A DNA stretch of 64,000 nt from Gallionella sp. (GTDB lineage: Bacteria > Pseudomonadota > Gammaproteobacteria > Burkholderiales > Gallionellaceae), in assembly GCA_028710525.1 (NCBI GenBank), contig JAQTTY010000001.1, positions 337,955-401,954 on the forward strand, given 5' to 3'. The position numbers were made by a program, and so were the translations under genes. The notes below the pieces were generated by a model. That model was not told where the DNA came from, searched no databases, and saw nothing but the letters and a program-made list of their open reading frames with translations. How positions within the stretch are numbered: position 1 is the stretch's first letter; each line of letters opens with the position of its first letter. Positions 48,183-56,775 of this stretch are shown here, in pieces.

Positions 48183-48226
48183 TCAAGACTGCTGGTTTAA
48201 ACCACTCACCCAAACTTCCATATGCG
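48183..48226 (-). pseudogene. duplicated 5' half of tRNA-Ser with flank
   Basis: A 44-base exact copy of 48052-48095: it contains the tRNA-Ser acceptor 5' strand, D-arm and anticodon stem to the anticodon, plus the preceding CGCATAT. It stops after the TGA anticodon, so no tRNA can form. The two copies are 131 bases apart in direct orientation. It may be a remnant of a tandem tRNA duplication or an attachment-site scar. Confidence 0.85.
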
Positions 48227-48307
48227 ACGTCTTAAAGCCGTTACCGACTTTTGGAAGGCGCGCATTCTGAACGATGCGCGACAATATGTCCAGAGAATAA
48301 ACGATAT

Positions 48308-48751
48308 TTATTTACGGGTGCAATCGGCCCAGTTATTCGGGGTCTCGTACAGGCGCACTTGCTCTAAGCGTAGATGGTTGCCGTAGGTGTCTTGGTAGGC
48401 TGGGTCCAATAGAGCAAAGGCAAGCTGGGCAAGGTTCTCGGCGGTCGGAATGACGTCCAGTGTGACGGTCTTGTGGCCGGGCAAGGTGGCGAGAAAGTCA
48501 CCGACTACTTTGTCGCCACGGTATACCAAGAAGGCGTGATCCCACAGATCGACCAATTTTTCTTTGGCGATACGTTTCACATCGCTGAAGTCCATCACCA
48601 TGCCCTGCTCGGATTGACCTTCTGTGGCAATGACTTCACCGGACAGGCTGATCTCTATGGCATAGCGATGCCCATGCAGATGTTTGCACTGGCTGGTGTG
48701 ATTGGGGATGCGATGCCCTGCATCGAATTCTAAACGGCGTGTGATGAGCAT
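48308..48751 (-). CDS. queD: 6-carboxy-5,6,7,8-tetrahydropterin synthase
   Basis: A 147-residue QueD enzyme of queuosine (7-deazaguanine) synthesis, which modifies tRNA wobble G34. The catalytic Cys and zinc-binding His are in QCKHLHGHRY (C22, H26, H28), with the third zinc His at H13 (DAGHRIPN), and the DFSDVK and WDHAFL motifs follow. No other que gene is in the window. It lies on the minus strand between the tRNA genes and the divergent hemerythrin gene. Confidence 0.94.
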   Translation of the reverse strand: MLITRRLEFDAGHRIPNHTSQCKHLHGHRYAIEISLSGEVIATEGQSEQGMVMDFSDVKRIAKEKLVDLWDHAFLVYRGDKVVGDFLATLPGHKTVTLDVIPTAENLAQLAFALLDPAYQDTYGNHLRLEQVRLYETPNNWADCTRK

Positions 48752-48919
48752 GGTGAAGACGTGTGGATCGAAACTGGGCGCGGATTATAGCATCGGCAAC
48801 TAATCTGCTTGGGCGGGTGCGAGTATCACGGTAAATAGTCCACTTGCACTTATAATCACCGACTTTGGTCTGGGCCAACTCGGGCAAGACTTATTTGAAA
48901 GATATTAGGACGCAGGAAC

Positions 48920-49372
48920 ATGGCTATCGTTTGGACTCAGGACTTGAATACCGGTATCGAGGTGATCGATATCCAGCATCGCATGATTGTCGATTACATC
49001 AATCAGTTGGAAGCAGCAGTTAAGCAACGAGACCGTGTCGCGGTAGGCGGGGTGCTGGTGGATCTGACGGATTACACGCTGTCGCACTTCGCTTTTGAGG
49101 AAAGCCTGCAGGAAGATGCTGGCTATATGTTTGCCAAGCCGCATAAATCCGTGCACGAGGTGTTCGCCAAACGTATCGCGCGTTATCAGGAACGCCACAA
49201 CGGTGGCGATAATATCGCCGAAGAATTACACGCGATGCTGGTGAGTTGGCTGATCGACCATATCAAGCGCGACGATATGGCTTATGTATCAGCAGTCAAA
49301 GGCAGCATGCTCAAAGTCATCGCCGAGAAGGATAAGAGCGGGACCGGCTGGATCAAGCGTTTCTTCAAATAA
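48920..49372 (+). CDS. bacteriohemerythrin
   Basis: A 150-residue four-helix oxygen-binding protein with a di-iron site. All seven ligands are visible: H20 (DIQHR), H56 and E60 (HFAFEE), H75 and H79 (HKSVH), H114 and D119 (HIKRDD). It may store, carry or sense oxygen for microaerobic growth. AGGACGCAGGA lies ahead of the ATG. It is convergent with the transglutaminase gene, four bases from its stop. Confidence 0.95.
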   Translation: MAIVWTQDLNTGIEVIDIQHRMIVDYINQLEAAVKQRDRVAVGGVLVDLTDYTLSHFAFEESLQEDAGYMFAKPHKSVHEVFAKRIARYQERHNGGDNIAEELHAMLVSWLIDHIKRDDMAYVSAVKGSMLKVIAEKDKSGTGWIKRFFK

Positions 49373-49375
49373 GAT

Positions 49376-51319
49376 TTATCGCGCCTTGCGAGCTTTAAAG
49401 CGGGCGACGCTGCGTATGAAGGCCTGCACACTTTGCTTATCGCCGGGCACCACACCGTAGCGCAGTTGCACATAACGTTGCGCGATGTCTTGTAACTCGG
49501 ATGCCAGCGCTGGACGTAGTGAGCCCACGCGTTGGGCATAGTCCAACGCACCTTCATGCGCCGCGCGCGGCAGTCCGACTTTGGTCATGCGTTTACATAG
49601 TCTTAGCCATGCGGCGTGGACGCGGTCTGGGTCGCGCTTAAATAAATGGCGGAACATCAACGCAGCTAGCACGGCGAGTATCACGGCCAATCCCAACATG
49701 AGATTACGAGCCATTCTCTGCCAGCTTACGTCCTCCATGCCCAATCGTGTCAGTAGGGCGAACTGGCGCTCTGGGTCATAGCCCAGTACCCACATGTTCC
49801 AAGAGTTAGATAGTGCATCGATATTGAGGCGCAGCTTGCTTAGCCAAGCTGGAGGATTGCGTGCCATAAACGACAGGGCAGTGTTGTCTTTCAATGCCGA
49901 TGCCAGATTCCGCTCCACTCGTTCTGGGGCGATAGCTGCAGTGGGGTCCACTCTCACCCAGCCAAGGCCAGCTATCCAAACCTCGGCCCAAGCATGTGCA
50001 TCGGATTGACGCACGATGTAGTAGTTGCCAAAGGCATTGAATTCACCACCTTGGTAACCGGTCACCACCCTTGATGGGACACCAGCTGCGCGCATCAGAT
50101 AGACGAAAGCCGAAGCATAGTGTTCGCAGAAGCCTTGGCGAGTGTCGAACAAGAACTCATCTACCCCATCTCGCCCCAACAGCGGTGGCTCGAGCGTGTA
50201 GCTGAATTTCTCCTGATTGAAATAGCGCAATGCGTTCTTGACCAGTTCAGCGGGATCACTTTGTTGCACGCGCCACATCTGGGCCAGTGCCAGAGTGCGA
50301 GGGTTGAGACGTGGAGGTAATTGCAGACCACGCTGCAATTGCGCGGGTGTCTCTTCGGCATTGGCGTGATAGCGCAAGGTGGAGCTCATCTGGTAACGCA
50401 TCCGTGCGTTTACAGGTGCGTTGTTGAGCAGCTGAAAATCAGTGTTAAGCCGAGTGTTGGCGGGCAAGGTCGCGGGCATGTCCAAGGCATAGAGCCAGCG
50501 TTTGTTATGCGGCTCCAGCACCACGCTGTACTCAAAGGGAACTGAGGCCTCGGTGAACTGCGGTGCATATTGGTAGCCAGCGGTCCCGCGTGTCCAGGTG
50601 CGCCCGTCGTATTGCCACAACACTGGGCCGCGCCAATACATCTGATCGCGCGCGGGGGCGGAGGTCGCATAAGTGACGCGGAACGCCACGGCTTCTGAGA
50701 GCGACAGCTTGCTCAAGCTGCCTGGTGACATCTCGTCACTCAGCCCACTGCTGTTGTAGGCATCCTGCGGCATTCCCCACAAGGGGCCTTGCACGCGTGG
50801 AAACAACACGAACAACACCAGCATCAGGGGCACGGATTGAATGAGCATAATAGAGGCGAGGCGCAGCTGGGAGCGCAAGCGTATGTTGGGGGCTTGGATA
50901 CGCAACCAACTCGCGACGATCACGATCAGCGACAACAGCATCAGCAGCGCGGTGGGGATGCTTTGCGAGTAGAAAAAATTGGTGATGATGATGAAGCAGG
51001 ACAGATAGATGATCGCCATCGCATCACGCGAGCTGCGTAGCTCCAGCAATTTCAGCGTGGCCAGCATCATCAGTAAAGTCACACCTACTTCACGTCCGAA
51101 CAATGTGTGGTAGCTCTTGCCGATGACGGCCACGCCAACCAGTGTGATCAGCAGCAGCAACCAGCGTGGAGGCAGTGGGAGTGCACGATAGTTGAGCAGG
51201 GTGCGCCAAGCCAACAACGCTGTGCACATGATACTTACCCACAATGGCAAGTGTTCCATGTGTGGCGCAAGTACCAGCAGGATACTAAGAATCAAGCTGT
51301 AGATGAGTGACTTATCCAT
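49376..51319 (-). CDS. TgpA-like transglutaminase (DUF3488 + transglutaminase domain)
   Basis: A 647-residue inner-membrane protein. Its N-terminal part (residues 1-190) carries about six membrane helices (DUF3488), a periplasmic transglutaminase domain follows with the Cys (TRQGFCEHYASAF), His (SDAHAWAEVW) and Asp (RVDPTAA) triad, and a further membrane helix and a cytoplasmic tail come last. Pseudomonas TgpA is essential, but the substrate is unknown. ATG 51319 is chosen over an upstream TTG. It ends the MoxR-DUF58-TgpA group. Confidence 0.93.
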   Translation of the reverse strand: MDKSLIYSLILSILLVLAPHMEHLPLWVSIMCTALLAWRTLLNYRALPLPPRWLLLLITLVGVAVIGKSYHTLFGREVGVTLLMMLATLKLLELRSSRDAMAIIYLSCFIIITNFFYSQSIPTALLMLLSLIVIVASWLRIQAPNIRLRSQLRLASIMLIQSVPLMLVLFVLFPRVQGPLWGMPQDAYNSSGLSDEMSPGSLSKLSLSEAVAFRVTYATSAPARDQMYWRGPVLWQYDGRTWTRGTAGYQYAPQFTEASVPFEYSVVLEPHNKRWLYALDMPATLPANTRLNTDFQLLNNAPVNARMRYQMSSTLRYHANAEETPAQLQRGLQLPPRLNPRTLALAQMWRVQQSDPAELVKNALRYFNQEKFSYTLEPPLLGRDGVDEFLFDTRQGFCEHYASAFVYLMRAAGVPSRVVTGYQGGEFNAFGNYYIVRQSDAHAWAEVWIAGLGWVRVDPTAAIAPERVERNLASALKDNTALSFMARNPPAWLSKLRLNIDALSNSWNMWVLGYDPERQFALLTRLGMEDVSWQRMARNLMLGLAVILAVLAALMFRHLFKRDPDRVHAAWLRLCKRMTKVGLPRAAHEGALDYAQRVGSLRPALASELQDIAQRYVQLRYGVVPGDKQSVQAFIRSVARFKARKAR

Positions 51320-51406
51320 GTGCAAGGCCAAGATTTATGCCCACGAAAAACAGGAAAGATACGAACGAATATTTCGTATCTTTCGCGAATAAAAAGGTTC
51401 TTTGTT

Positions 51407-52372
51407 TCATGCCTTAATCAAACCATATAAGGCCAAGCGGCGTAGGCATTCGGCTTTATGAGCTGTGCTGTTTTGCGGTGCAAGTTCACCGTCAGGTAGA
51501 CGCAAGCCGTAGCGCATCCCCTGTGCATCGGCATCCAGTACCCAACGTGTCAACACTTCCAATTTAGCTTCCATGCCTTGCTCGCCTATCGCTGCCCAGT
51601 CCAGCCACAGATCTTGGCCCATTGGGGTGGAGAATTGCTTGACCTGCAAGCCTTGTTCGCGCGCCAGCGCTTTCCAAGCAATGCGGGGTAAGGCATCGCC
51701 AGCAACATAGTTGCGCAGCCCAGCAAAATCGTCGTCCCCTGATGCTGAGAGTTTGCCTGAGCCATCTGGAGATACTGATAAAGGTAAAGGTTGAGTAGGG
51801 GCGGGACGCGGATAGACCAGTGCGAGTACGTCGAAGTGGATATAGGTCCACGCGTGGAACATACCCAGTGGGAACTCGCTGTAAATCGTAAGACGATCGC
51901 TATCCAACCAGCCGCGACGAGTGGCTGGGATATCTAAATGCACCGGTGTCGCACTCTGTGCGGCGAGGTCGAATACGGTGCGATGGCCGGCATCGTCATG
52001 CAGATGGATCTGATACCGAGCCAGCGCGCTGGGATTGTCAAAATGGAATACGAAGCGTGCAGATTCTCCGGCGAACACCGGTGCGACATGGCCCGCATGT
52101 ATCTGCAAATGCGCTAGATTGCGGAAGGCATAAAGCAAAGACAGAAGCGCCATCATCGCAAGCAGAAAGGTCAGCACATAACCCAAACTGAGGTTGTAAT
52201 TGATGTCGCCTAATAGCATCACTACCAGCACGACTGCGAACATCAAGCCCTGTCGTGAGGGCAGGATGTAGACGCGGCGCTGGTTGAGCACCACCGTCCC
52301 CGTTTCTACGGTGCGGCGAAACGCCCAGTTACGGAAGGCTTGATGTGGTCTGGAGATCGATTTGGCGGCCAT
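51407..52372 (-). CDS. DUF58 domain protein (MoxR-associated)
   Basis: A 321-residue protein with two membrane helices near residues 40-90 (LMFAVVLVVMLLGDINYN) and a C-terminal DUF58 domain: GDDDFAGLRNYVAGDALPRIAWKALAREQGL and a vWA-like remainder. It always travels with MoxR and the transglutaminase. The function is probably in assembly of envelope complexes, by analogy with the MoxR/VWA chaperone pairs. Confidence 0.9.
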   Translation of the reverse strand: MAAKSISRPHQAFRNWAFRRTVETGTVVLNQRRVYILPSRQGLMFAVVLVVMLLGDINYNLSLGYVLTFLLAMMALLSLLYAFRNLAHLQIHAGHVAPVFAGESARFVFHFDNPSALARYQIHLHDDAGHRTVFDLAAQSATPVHLDIPATRRGWLDSDRLTIYSEFPLGMFHAWTYIHFDVLALVYPRPAPTQPLPLSVSPDGSGKLSASGDDDFAGLRNYVAGDALPRIAWKALAREQGLQVKQFSTPMGQDLWLDWAAIGEQGMEAKLEVLTRWVLDADAQGMRYGLRLPDGELAPQNSTAHKAECLRRLALYGLIKA

Positions 52373-52517
52373 GTTCTATGTTAAACCACACACAGTGTAA
52401 GTCAGTCGGACTAGTTCAGACTTTTTTATAGAAGCTCTGCAAGATTGTGCAGTGTAGCCATACATGCACAGTCTTCATTAAGTTTCCGTTGGCAAACGAA
52501 GTGACGGGAGCAAGGTG

Positions 52518-53435
52518 TTAGGGGATGGCTACGGCTGTGATTAACTCACGTGCAAGTGTGTCGTCATGGGAAGGTTGGCTGTCTTGGGTCTTCTGCAATC
52601 TGTGGCTAGCGACGCCGGGCAACACCGCCTGCACGTCTTCAGGAATGACTGCGTCGCGACCGTCTAATAAAGCCCAAGCACGAGCTGCGGCGAGTAGGGC
52701 AAGTCCGGCGCGTGGTGAGAGACCGTGCTCATAGTTGGCCGACTCACGAGTATGTTTGAGTATGGCTTGTACGTAATCGAGCAGAGGCTCAGAGACATAG
52801 ACTTCCTGTACGCGCTTTTGCAATGCCAGCAACTCTGAGAGTTCCATCTGTGGGCGGAGTCGCGCCACCAGTTCGCGTCTATCTACACCAGACAAAAGTC
52901 CGCGTTCCGCCTGAGCATCGGGATAGCCAAGTTGGATGCGCATCAAAAAGCGATCCAGCTGCGATTCGGGCAAAGGGAAGGTGCCGATCTGGTGCGAGGG
53001 ATTCTGCGTGGCGATGACGAAGAACGGCACGGGTAGGGCGCGCGTTACACCCTCTATGGTCACCTGTTGCTCTTCCATCGCTTCTAGTAAGGCGCTCTGT
53101 GCTTTCGGTGTGGCGCGGTTCACTTCGTCGGCAAGGATCATCTGCGCGAAGATGGGGCCGGGGTGGAACTTGAAATCCGCCGTGTCACGTTGGTAGACCG
53201 ACACGCCCAGTATGTCGGCGGGCAAGAGGTCGCTGGTGAATTGGATACGCTGGAACTGCAACCCTAAGCTACGCGCCAGCACATGCGCCAGCGTGGTTTT
53301 GCCCACGCCAGGCAGATCTTCGATGAGCAGATGCCCGCGCGCCAGCAGGCAAGCCAAGGCATAACGTATCTGCATGGGCTTGCCGACGATGACTTGTTCG
53401 GTCTGCTGGATGACTCTGTGGAGTGGTTGGCTCAT
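52518..53435 (-). CDS. MoxR family AAA ATPase
   Basis: A 305-residue MoxR-type AAA+ ATPase, a chaperone-like protein thought to insert cofactors or metal into partner complexes. Walker A is DLPGVGKTTLAH, the sensor/Walker B region is ADEVNRATPKAQSALLEAMEE, and QNPSHQIGTFPLPESQLDRF is the family signature. ATG 53435 is chosen because the longer frame to 53495 lies in low-complexity sequence. First gene of the MoxR-DUF58-TgpA set. Confidence 0.92.
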   Translation of the reverse strand: MSQPLHRVIQQTEQVIVGKPMQIRYALACLLARGHLLIEDLPGVGKTTLAHVLARSLGLQFQRIQFTSDLLPADILGVSVYQRDTADFKFHPGPIFAQMILADEVNRATPKAQSALLEAMEEQQVTIEGVTRALPVPFFVIATQNPSHQIGTFPLPESQLDRFLMRIQLGYPDAQAERGLLSGVDRRELVARLRPQMELSELLALQKRVQEVYVSEPLLDYVQAILKHTRESANYEHGLSPRAGLALLAAARAWALLDGRDAVIPEDVQAVLPGVASHRLQKTQDSQPSHDDTLARELITAVAIP

Positions 53436-53518
53436 GGTTTGGAAATGGTGAGTGGGTAGTGGGAATGGTGAGTCGGAGTGCGGTGGTTTTCCCATTTACC
53501 ACTCACCACTTTGTGTTG

Positions 53519-53887
53519 TTACAGCATGATGGCCGCGACCACCTTGCGATCTTCGGCGACTAGGATGTTGTAGGTGCGGCAGGCTGCTGGCGTGTCCATG
53601 AACTCTACACCTATTCCCAGATCGGTCAGGGCGCGATACAGGCGCGGATGAGCGAAACGCTGTTGGGTACCTGTGCCTATCAGTACTACATCGGGCTTGA
53701 AGGGCAGAAAATACTTGAAATGGCTCTCGTCCAGTGCGTCGAAATCCGCTACCAGCCAGTCTTCGCGTACTTCTTGAGCATCCACCACGATGTTGTGGTC
53801 ATAGGGAACACGATTGACCATCACATGGTCTGCGTCGTGCGCGGTAAACATCTTGGTTTCACCCAGATTGGCTTGGTGTAGTTTCAA
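53519..53887 (-). CDS. Mth938-like (DUF498) protein
   Basis: A 122-residue protein with the DUF498/Mth938 layout: a central VVLIGTGTQQRFAHPRLYRALTDLGIGVEFMDTPAACRTYN segment carries the conserved Gly-Thr-Gly and the Ala-Cys-Arg-Thr-Tyr-Asn turn. The mitochondrial homologue NDUFAF3 assists complex I assembly; bacterial members have no proven role. It stands next to the divergent aminotransferase gene alaA. Confidence 0.88.
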   Translation of the reverse strand: MKLHQANLGETKMFTAHDADHVMVNRVPYDHNIVVDAQEVREDWLVADFDALDESHFKYFLPFKPDVVLIGTGTQQRFAHPRLYRALTDLGIGVEFMDTPAACRTYNILVAEDRKVVAAIML

Positions 53888-54026
53888 AACAGTGTCTCCA
53901 TTTGCTGTGTCACGGTTGCACAGGTAAAATCGCGCCCTTTCGCATGAAACAAGAAGAAGTGTAGCAACTATGTTTCATGGGAAGGCCCATTGCGGGCTCA
54001 CTAAATTCAAATCGGATTCTAACATC

Positions 54027-55256
54027 GTGAAACCCATACTGAAATCGACCAAGCTTTCCAACGTGTGCTACGACATTCGCGGCCCAGTGATGGAGCGCGC
54101 CAAGCAGATGGAAGAAGAAGGCCAGCGCATCATCAAGCTGAACATCGGTAACCTTGCCCCGTTCGGCTTCGAAGCACCCGAAGAAGTGCAGCAGGACGTG
54201 ATCCTGAATCTGCCCAATTCCTCCGGCTATTCCGACTCCAAGGGCATGTTCGCGGCGCGTAAAGCCATCATGCATTACTGCCAGTCTAAGAAGATCATGG
54301 GCGTGGGGCTGGATGATATCTATATCGGTAACGGCGCGTCCGAGCTGATCGTGATGGCGATGCAGGGTTTGCTCAACACTGGCGACGAAGTGCTGGTGCC
54401 CGCACCGGACTATCCGTTGTGGACGGCTGCAGTGACGTTGGCGGGCGGTACGCCCAAGCATTACTTGTGCGACGAGGATAACGGGTGGAATCCGAATCTG
54501 GCGGATATGAGAGCCAAAATCACGCCGAATACGCGCGCCATCGTGGTCATCAACCCGAACAATCCAACTGGCGCTTTGTATTCCAACGAAGTGTTGTTGG
54601 AGATTATCCAGATCGCTCGTGAGCACCAACTCATCATCTTCGCTGACGAGATCTACGACAAAGTGTTGTACGACGGTGCGGTGCACACTTCTATGGCGGC
54701 GCTGGCAGATGATGTGCTGTTCGTGACTATGAACGGCTTGTCTAAGAACTATAGGGCATGCGGTTATCGCGCTGGTTGGATGGTGGTGTCCGGCCTGAAG
54801 AAACATGCGCAGGATTACATCAACGGTCTGACCATCTTGGCTTCGATGCGCTTGTGCTCGAATGTGCCAGGACAGTTCGCCATCCAGACCGCACTGGGTG
54901 GTTACCAGAGCATCAATGATCTGGTCGCACCCGGTGGCCGTCTCTGTCGTCAACGTGACCTTGCTTACGATTTGCTCACCGCGATACCCGGTGTGACGTG
55001 TGTAAAGCCTAAGGCAGCGCTCTATCTGTTCCCGCGCTTGGACCCGAAGGTATACCCAATCGAGAATGATCAGCAGTTCATCTTGGAATTACTGGAAGCC
55101 GAAAAGGTATTGGTGGTGCAGGGCAGCGGTTTCAATTGGAAGTCACCAGACCATATCCGTGTGGTGTTCCTGCCCAACACGGACGATCTGATCGACGCTA
55201 TCGGACGTATTGCGCGTTTCCTAGAGCATTACCGCAAGAAGTTCGGCACGAATTAA
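54027..55256 (+). CDS. alaA: alanine-type PLP aminotransferase
   Basis: A 409-residue class-I aminotransferase of the AlaA/AlaC group (pyruvate/glutamate to alanine). The PLP Lys lies in NGLSKNYRACGYRAGW, and other conserved segments are NPNNPTGALYS, FADEIYDKVLYD and LCSNVPGQFAIQTALGG. I chose GTG 54027 (VKPILKSTKLSNVCYD) because homologues begin there; the ATG at 53970 gives a 20-residue longer version. A homoserine dehydrogenase gene follows 80 bases downstream, as in many betaproteobacteria. Confidence 0.9.
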   Translation: MKPILKSTKLSNVCYDIRGPVMERAKQMEEEGQRIIKLNIGNLAPFGFEAPEEVQQDVILNLPNSSGYSDSKGMFAARKAIMHYCQSKKIMGVGLDDIYIGNGASELIVMAMQGLLNTGDEVLVPAPDYPLWTAAVTLAGGTPKHYLCDEDNGWNPNLADMRAKITPNTRAIVVINPNNPTGALYSNEVLLEIIQIAREHQLIIFADEIYDKVLYDGAVHTSMAALADDVLFVTMNGLSKNYRACGYRAGWMVVSGLKKHAQDYINGLTILASMRLCSNVPGQFAIQTALGGYQSINDLVAPGGRLCRQRDLAYDLLTAIPGVTCVKPKAALYLFPRLDPKVYPIENDQQFILELLEAEKVLVVQGSGFNWKSPDHIRVVFLPNTDDLIDAIGRIARFLEHYRKKFGTN

Positions 55257-55338
55257 TCGCGTGAGCAGGGATGGGTAAATACTTAAGCTCATCCCATCGC
55301 TGCATTGCACCTTACATCTTTAACCTTGAACAGAAGAA

Positions 55339-56664
55339 ATGACTATGAACGCTAAGCCCATCAACGTAGGACTCCTCGGTATCGGCACAGTCGGCGGCGG
55401 CACATTCACCGTATTGCAGCGTAACGCTGAAGAGATCGCGCGCCGCGCCGGCCGTCCCATACGCATCACCGTGGTGGCGGATCGCAACGTCGAGTTGGCG
55501 AAAAAGGTCACGGGTGGTACTTGTCGTGTGACCGACGATGCGTTTGCCGTTGTCGCAGATCCTGAAGTGGATATCGTCGTCGAACTGATCGGCGGCTACG
55601 GCGTGGCCAAAGAGCTGGTGCTCAAAGCGATTGCCAATGGCAAGCATGTGGTCACCGCAAACAAAGCGTTGTTGGCCACACATGGCAACGAGATCTTCAA
55701 AGCCGCGCAGGACAAGGGCGTGATGGTCGCGTTCGAAGCGGCGGTGGCGGGCGGTATCCCCATCATCAAGGCGGTACGTGAAGGCCTGACCGCCAACCGT
55801 ATCGAGTGGATCGCCGGCATCATCAATGGCACCACCAACTTCATCTTGTCCGAGATGCGCGACAAGGGCTTGAGTTTCGACACCGTACTCAAAGAAGCGC
55901 AGCGTCTGGGTTACGCAGAAGCTGATCCAACCTTCGATATCGAAGGCGTGGACGCGGCACACAAAATCACCTTGCTCGCCTCGCTGGCGTTCGGCATTCC
56001 TGTGCAGTTCGACAAAGCGCATATCGAAGGCATCTCCAAGCTCGACGCCATCGACATCAAATATGCCGAGCAATTGGGCTACCGCATCAAACTGTTGGGC
56101 ATCGCCAAGCGCACAGCCGAAGGTGTGGAGCTGCGCGTGCATCCGACTTTGATTCCGAGCAAACGTCTGATCGCCAATGTGGAAGGTGCGATGAATGCGG
56201 TGCTGGTGCAGGGCGACGCAGTGGGGGCGACCTTGTATTACGGCAAGGGCGCTGGTGCTGAGCCGACTGCCAGCGCGGTGATCGCCGACTTGGTGGACGT
56301 GACGCGCATGCACACTGCCGACCCGCTCAATCGCGTGCCGCATCTGGCCTTCCAACCAAACGCCATGGCCGACCTGAAGATGCTGCCTATCAGTGAGGTG
56401 CAGACCAGCTACTACCTGCGTCTGCGCGTGCAAGACAAACCCGGTGTGCTGGCCGACATCACGCGTATCCTGGCGGATGAACAAATCTCTATCGATGCCG
56501 TCATCCAGAAAGAACCGGGCGAAGGTGAAGACCAAGCCGATCTGATTATGCTCACCCACCTGACCCGTGAGAAACGCATCGATGCCGCGATTGCGAAAAT
56601 TGAAGCATTGGGCGTGGTGGCGGGTAAGGTCACCAAGCTGCGGATGGAAGAGCTTGGGAAATAA
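55339..56664 (+). CDS. hom: homoserine dehydrogenase
   Basis: A 441-residue NAD(P)-dependent enzyme that makes homoserine for threonine and methionine. GLLGIGTVGGGTF is the Rossmann motif, the catalytic core contains the GIINGTTNFIL and EADPTFDIEGVDAAHK segments, and a C-terminal ACT domain begins near residue 356 (YYLRLRVQDKPGVLADIT), so feedback control by threonine is likely. Length is normal. In relatives thrC follows directly; here an ATPase/DUF4276 pair lies between. Confidence 0.95.
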   Translation: MTMNAKPINVGLLGIGTVGGGTFTVLQRNAEEIARRAGRPIRITVVADRNVELAKKVTGGTCRVTDDAFAVVADPEVDIVVELIGGYGVAKELVLKAIANGKHVVTANKALLATHGNEIFKAAQDKGVMVAFEAAVAGGIPIIKAVREGLTANRIEWIAGIINGTTNFILSEMRDKGLSFDTVLKEAQRLGYAEADPTFDIEGVDAAHKITLLASLAFGIPVQFDKAHIEGISKLDAIDIKYAEQLGYRIKLLGIAKRTAEGVELRVHPTLIPSKRLIANVEGAMNAVLVQGDAVGATLYYGKGAGAEPTASAVIADLVDVTRMHTADPLNRVPHLAFQPNAMADLKMLPISEVQTSYYLRLRVQDKPGVLADITRILADEQISIDAVIQKEPGEGEDQADLIMLTHLTREKRIDAAIAKIEALGVVAGKVTKLRMEELGK

Positions 56665-56775
56665 ATTGATAATCTGCGAAGTGGTTGAATACGGAACAAA
56701 TAGTCAGCGTACTGCTAGAAACAGGCGTAATTTTAAGTGGCGCATTGAAGATGTTTACTACACAGGTATCCGTCA

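Noticed and set aside
53436..53515. Repeated GGTGAGTGG/GGTGAGTCGG-like units before the MoxR gene
   Set aside because: They form a simple low-complexity stretch in a spacer; units are irregular and too few for a CRISPR array or a clear iteron set.
53910..54953. A 347-residue open frame antisense to alaA
   Set aside because: The sense strand encodes a clear aminotransferase; the antisense product is His/Gln/Arg-rich with no motif or ribosome site, which is typical of a shadow frame in GC-rich coding DNA.
55312..56559. A 415-residue open frame antisense to hom
   Set aside because: It is rich in His, Arg and Gln, has no family match, and lies wholly within homoserine dehydrogenase; a shadow frame.
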